DNA of 6,474 bases from an uncultured Oscillibacter sp. (GTDB lineage: Bacteria; Bacillota; Clostridia; Oscillospirales; Oscillospiraceae), in assembly GCA_946494635.1 (NCBI GenBank), contig CAMMCS010000112.1, positions 1-6,474 on the forward strand. The letters are read 5' to 3'. The notes under the pieces were generated by a model. The model was given only the letters and a program-made list of their open reading frames with translations. It was not told the origin of the DNA and did not search any database. Each line of letters begins with the position of its first letter. Position 1 is the stretch's first letter. Both the position numbers and the translations under genes were made by a program. Positions 5,405 to 6,474 of this stretch are shown here, one piece after another.

Positions 5405-6073
5405 TCAGTCCTCCTCCTTTTCATAATAGGTGACGCCCAGCACACCATACAGCGTACGGATCCGCGCCAGAACCTCCCGGGGGATTCTCTGATCTGTCTC
5501 CGCCACCGTCATGGCCGCACCGCCCCGGCGATCCCGGCACAGGCTCATATTGGCGATGTTGACCCCGCAGACGGACAGCTCGTTCAGAATCCGGGCCAGC
5601 TCCCCCGCCACATCCTGATGGCGCACCACCAGGGTATTGAAATTGCCGGTAAAGCTCACCTCCACGCCGTCCAGCCGGTTCACCCGGATCCGGCCGCCGC
5701 CGGTGGAGGCCGCCTGGAGCACCAGCTTCCGCCCGGCGGCGCTCTCCACTGCCAGCACCGCCGTGTTGGGGTGGGCGTCCCGCAAACGGACGGTGTGGAA
5801 GCGGAATTCCAGGCCCTGATTGGCGGCGATGGCAAAGCTCTCCGGAATCCCCAGGTCGTCCGGCTTCATTCCCAGGAGCCCCGCCACCAGCGCCCGGTCC
5901 GTGCCGTGCCCCTGTCCGGTATCCGCGAAGGAGCCGTGGAGGCCGATGTCCGCCCGCACCGGCGCCGCGCCCAGCAGCGTCCTGGCCATGCGGCCGATCC
6001 GCACCGCCCCTGCCGTGTGGGAGCTGGAGGGGCCCACCATCACGGGGCCCAGAATTTCAAAGATATCCAGCAT
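5405..6073 (-). CDS. sdaAB: L-serine dehydratase, iron-sulfur dependent, beta subunit with ACT domain
   Basis: This 222-residue chain partners the alpha subunit encoded immediately downstream. B. subtilis SdaAB is about 220 residues. Family motifs appear in order: GPSSSHTAGAVRIG (14-27), HGSFADTGQGHGTDRAL (46-62), HPNTA (101-105) and STGGGRI (123-129). Residues 146-218 form a C-terminal ACT domain, a small-molecule-binding fold, so the enzyme may sense serine or another amino acid. The ATG at 6073 has GGGAGGG seven bases upstream. The stop codon is separated from the sdaAA start by a single base, and the sdaAA ribosome binding site lies inside this gene's last codons. It is the first gene of a two-gene leftward operon that ends at the hairpin at 4457-4490. 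Confidence 0.95.
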   Translation of the reverse strand: MLDIFEILGPVMVGPSSSHTAGAVRIGRMARTLLGAAPVRADIGLHGSFADTGQGHGTDRALVAGLLGMKPDDLGIPESFAIAANQGLEFRFHTVRLRDAHPNTAVLAVESAAGRKLVLQAASTGGGRIRVNRLDGVEVSFTGNFNTLVVRHQDVAGELARILNELSVCGVNIANMSLCRDRRGGAAMTVAETDQRIPREVLARIRTLYGVLGVTYYEKEED

Positions 6074-6113
6074 CGCGCAGCCCTCCCAATCCTTTTGAAG
6101 TCAATTCCAGCGT

Positions 6114-6119
6114 ATCATA
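6114..6119 (-). promoter_or_regulatory. Candidate -10 box of the sdaAB-sdaAA operon
   Basis: The minus strand reads TATGAT at 6114-6119, which would start transcription near 6107 and give a leader of about 34 bases. No good -35 box lies 16-18 bases upstream (the sequence there is about ACGCCT), and there is no TG extension. The promoter may depend on an activator or lie elsewhere. The TTTCCCGTT repeats lie immediately upstream of this box, where an activator could bind. Confidence 0.35.
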
Positions 6120-6121
6120 TC

Positions 6122-6151
6122 TTTCCCGTTTCCGCAAGGCGTTTTCCCGTT
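6122..6151. repeat. 9-base direct repeat in the divergent control region
   Basis: TTTCCCGTT occurs at 6122-6130 and at 6143-6151, with start points 21 bases apart, two turns of the helix. The second copy overlaps the -35 box of the rightward promoter by two bases, and the first lies just upstream of the candidate sda -10. This is a reasonable layout for a shared regulator that represses one side and assists the other. The repeat is seen; its role is inferred. Confidence 0.45.
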
Positions 6152-6178
6152 GACCTTTCCGCCGGCCTCCTTTATACT
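6150..6178 (+). promoter_or_regulatory. Promoter of the amidohydrolase gene
   Basis: TTGACC (6150-6155), a 17-base spacer and TATACT (6173-6178) each match the sigma-A consensus at five of six positions. Transcription would start near 6185, leaving a very short leader that is mostly the AAAGGAG ribosome binding site (6187-6193). It faces away from the sda operon. Confidence 0.8.
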
Positions 6179-6197
6179 GAGGGCAGAAAGGAGCGTG

Positions 6198-6474
6198 ATG
6201 AGTATGGCCTCCCTGCTGGTGCGTGACCTGCAGACCATCATCACCTGTGATGACCGGGACGCCATTCTGGAATGTATGGATCTCTACTGTGAGGACGGCG
6301 TCATCCGGGCCATCGGCCCGAATCTGCCCCAGGCCGCCGACACGGTGATCGACGGATCCCACTGCTGGTGCTATCCCGGGCTCATCAACACCCACCACCA
6401 CCTGTATCAGGTGTTCTCTCGGAACCTGCCCCAGGTGCAGAACCTGGAGCTGTTCGACTGGCTCACCGCCCTGT
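6198..6474 (+). CDS. Amidohydrolase, 8-oxoguanine deaminase-like (5' part, runs off the window)
   Basis: The first 92 codons of a metal-dependent hydrolase of the TRZ/ATZ (cytosine deaminase-like) amidohydrolase group. The N-terminal beta-sandwich strand with EDGVIRAIGP (32-41) leads into the metal-binding motif YPGLINTHHHLYQ (59-71), whose first and third histidines (66 and 68) should bind the catalytic metal. The following text with SRNLPQVQNLELFDWLTAL resembles 8-oxoguanine deaminases and related aminohydrolases such as SsnA, more than guanine or cytosine deaminase. Those enzymes hydrolytically remove an amino group from purine-like rings. The start is uncertain: ATG at 6198 lies only four bases after GGAG, and the in-frame ATG at 6204 lies ten bases after. 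The catalytic acid and later metal ligands are outside the window, so specificity and integrity cannot be judged. Confidence 0.8.
   Translation, partial: MSMASLLVRDLQTIITCDDRDAILECMDLYCEDGVIRAIGPNLPQAADTVIDGSHCWCYPGLINTHHHLYQVFSRNLPQVQNLELFDWLTAL

Noticed and set aside
5404..5448. Longer start for sdaAA, 15 codons upstream
   Set aside because: It would overlap the end of sdaAB, and the extra residues are not part of the family; the ATG at 5403 has a strong ribosome binding site.
1..6474. CRISPR array, tRNA, rRNA, phage or defence module
   Set aside because: No regularly spaced repeats, cloverleaf or rRNA-like sequence, nuclease, integrase or transposase was seen on either strand.

Overview
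The window is a GC-rich stretch of bacterial chromosome that looks like a Gram-positive anaerobe of the Clostridia, possibly the Oscillospiraceae. The reasons are the two-gene (alpha/beta) iron-sulfur L-serine dehydratase, strong AGGAGG-type ribosome binding sites, a TTG start codon and sigma-A-like promoters, several with an extended -10. The taxonomic call is inference from gene types and style. No sequence search was possible.

Layout, left to right. The left edge (about 1-70) holds a strong leftward promoter and ribosome binding site for a gene just outside the window. A leftward putP gene (sodium/proline symporter family) follows, with its own promoter and a clean intrinsic terminator. 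Positions 1731-2165 carry no convincing gene. They hold a rightward intrinsic terminator, a 16-codon mini-ORF with a good ribosome binding site, and a 12-base repeat; the segment is AT-richer than its neighbours and looks like a decayed remnant. Next comes a rightward pair: dapF (diaminopimelate epimerase, TTG start, extended -10 promoter) and a DAACS-family amino acid/cation symporter 53 bases downstream. Two hairpins, one with a perfect 15-bp stem, separate this pair from a leftward operon that reads sdaAB then sdaAA, the beta and alpha chains of L-serine dehydratase, one base apart. A compact divergent control region separates sdaAB from the start of a rightward amidohydrolase that resembles 8-oxoguanine deaminase and runs off the right edge.

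How the genes fit together. Apart from dapF (lysine and peptidoglycan precursor synthesis), the theme is amino acid uptake and breakdown: a proline-type symporter, a DAACS symporter, and a serine dehydratase that turns serine into pyruvate and ammonia. The DAACS protein has alanine at the position where acidic-amino-acid carriers hold the arginine that binds the substrate side-chain carboxylate. A neutral substrate such as serine or threonine is therefore plausible and would fit the neighbouring dehydratase. No defence system, phage module, CRISPR array, tRNA or rRNA is visible, and I do not see a clearly new system here. The most interesting points are the modified substrate site of the DAACS carrier, the three-residue insertion in the DapF active-site motif, the structured noncoding remnant and the repeat in the divergent control region.
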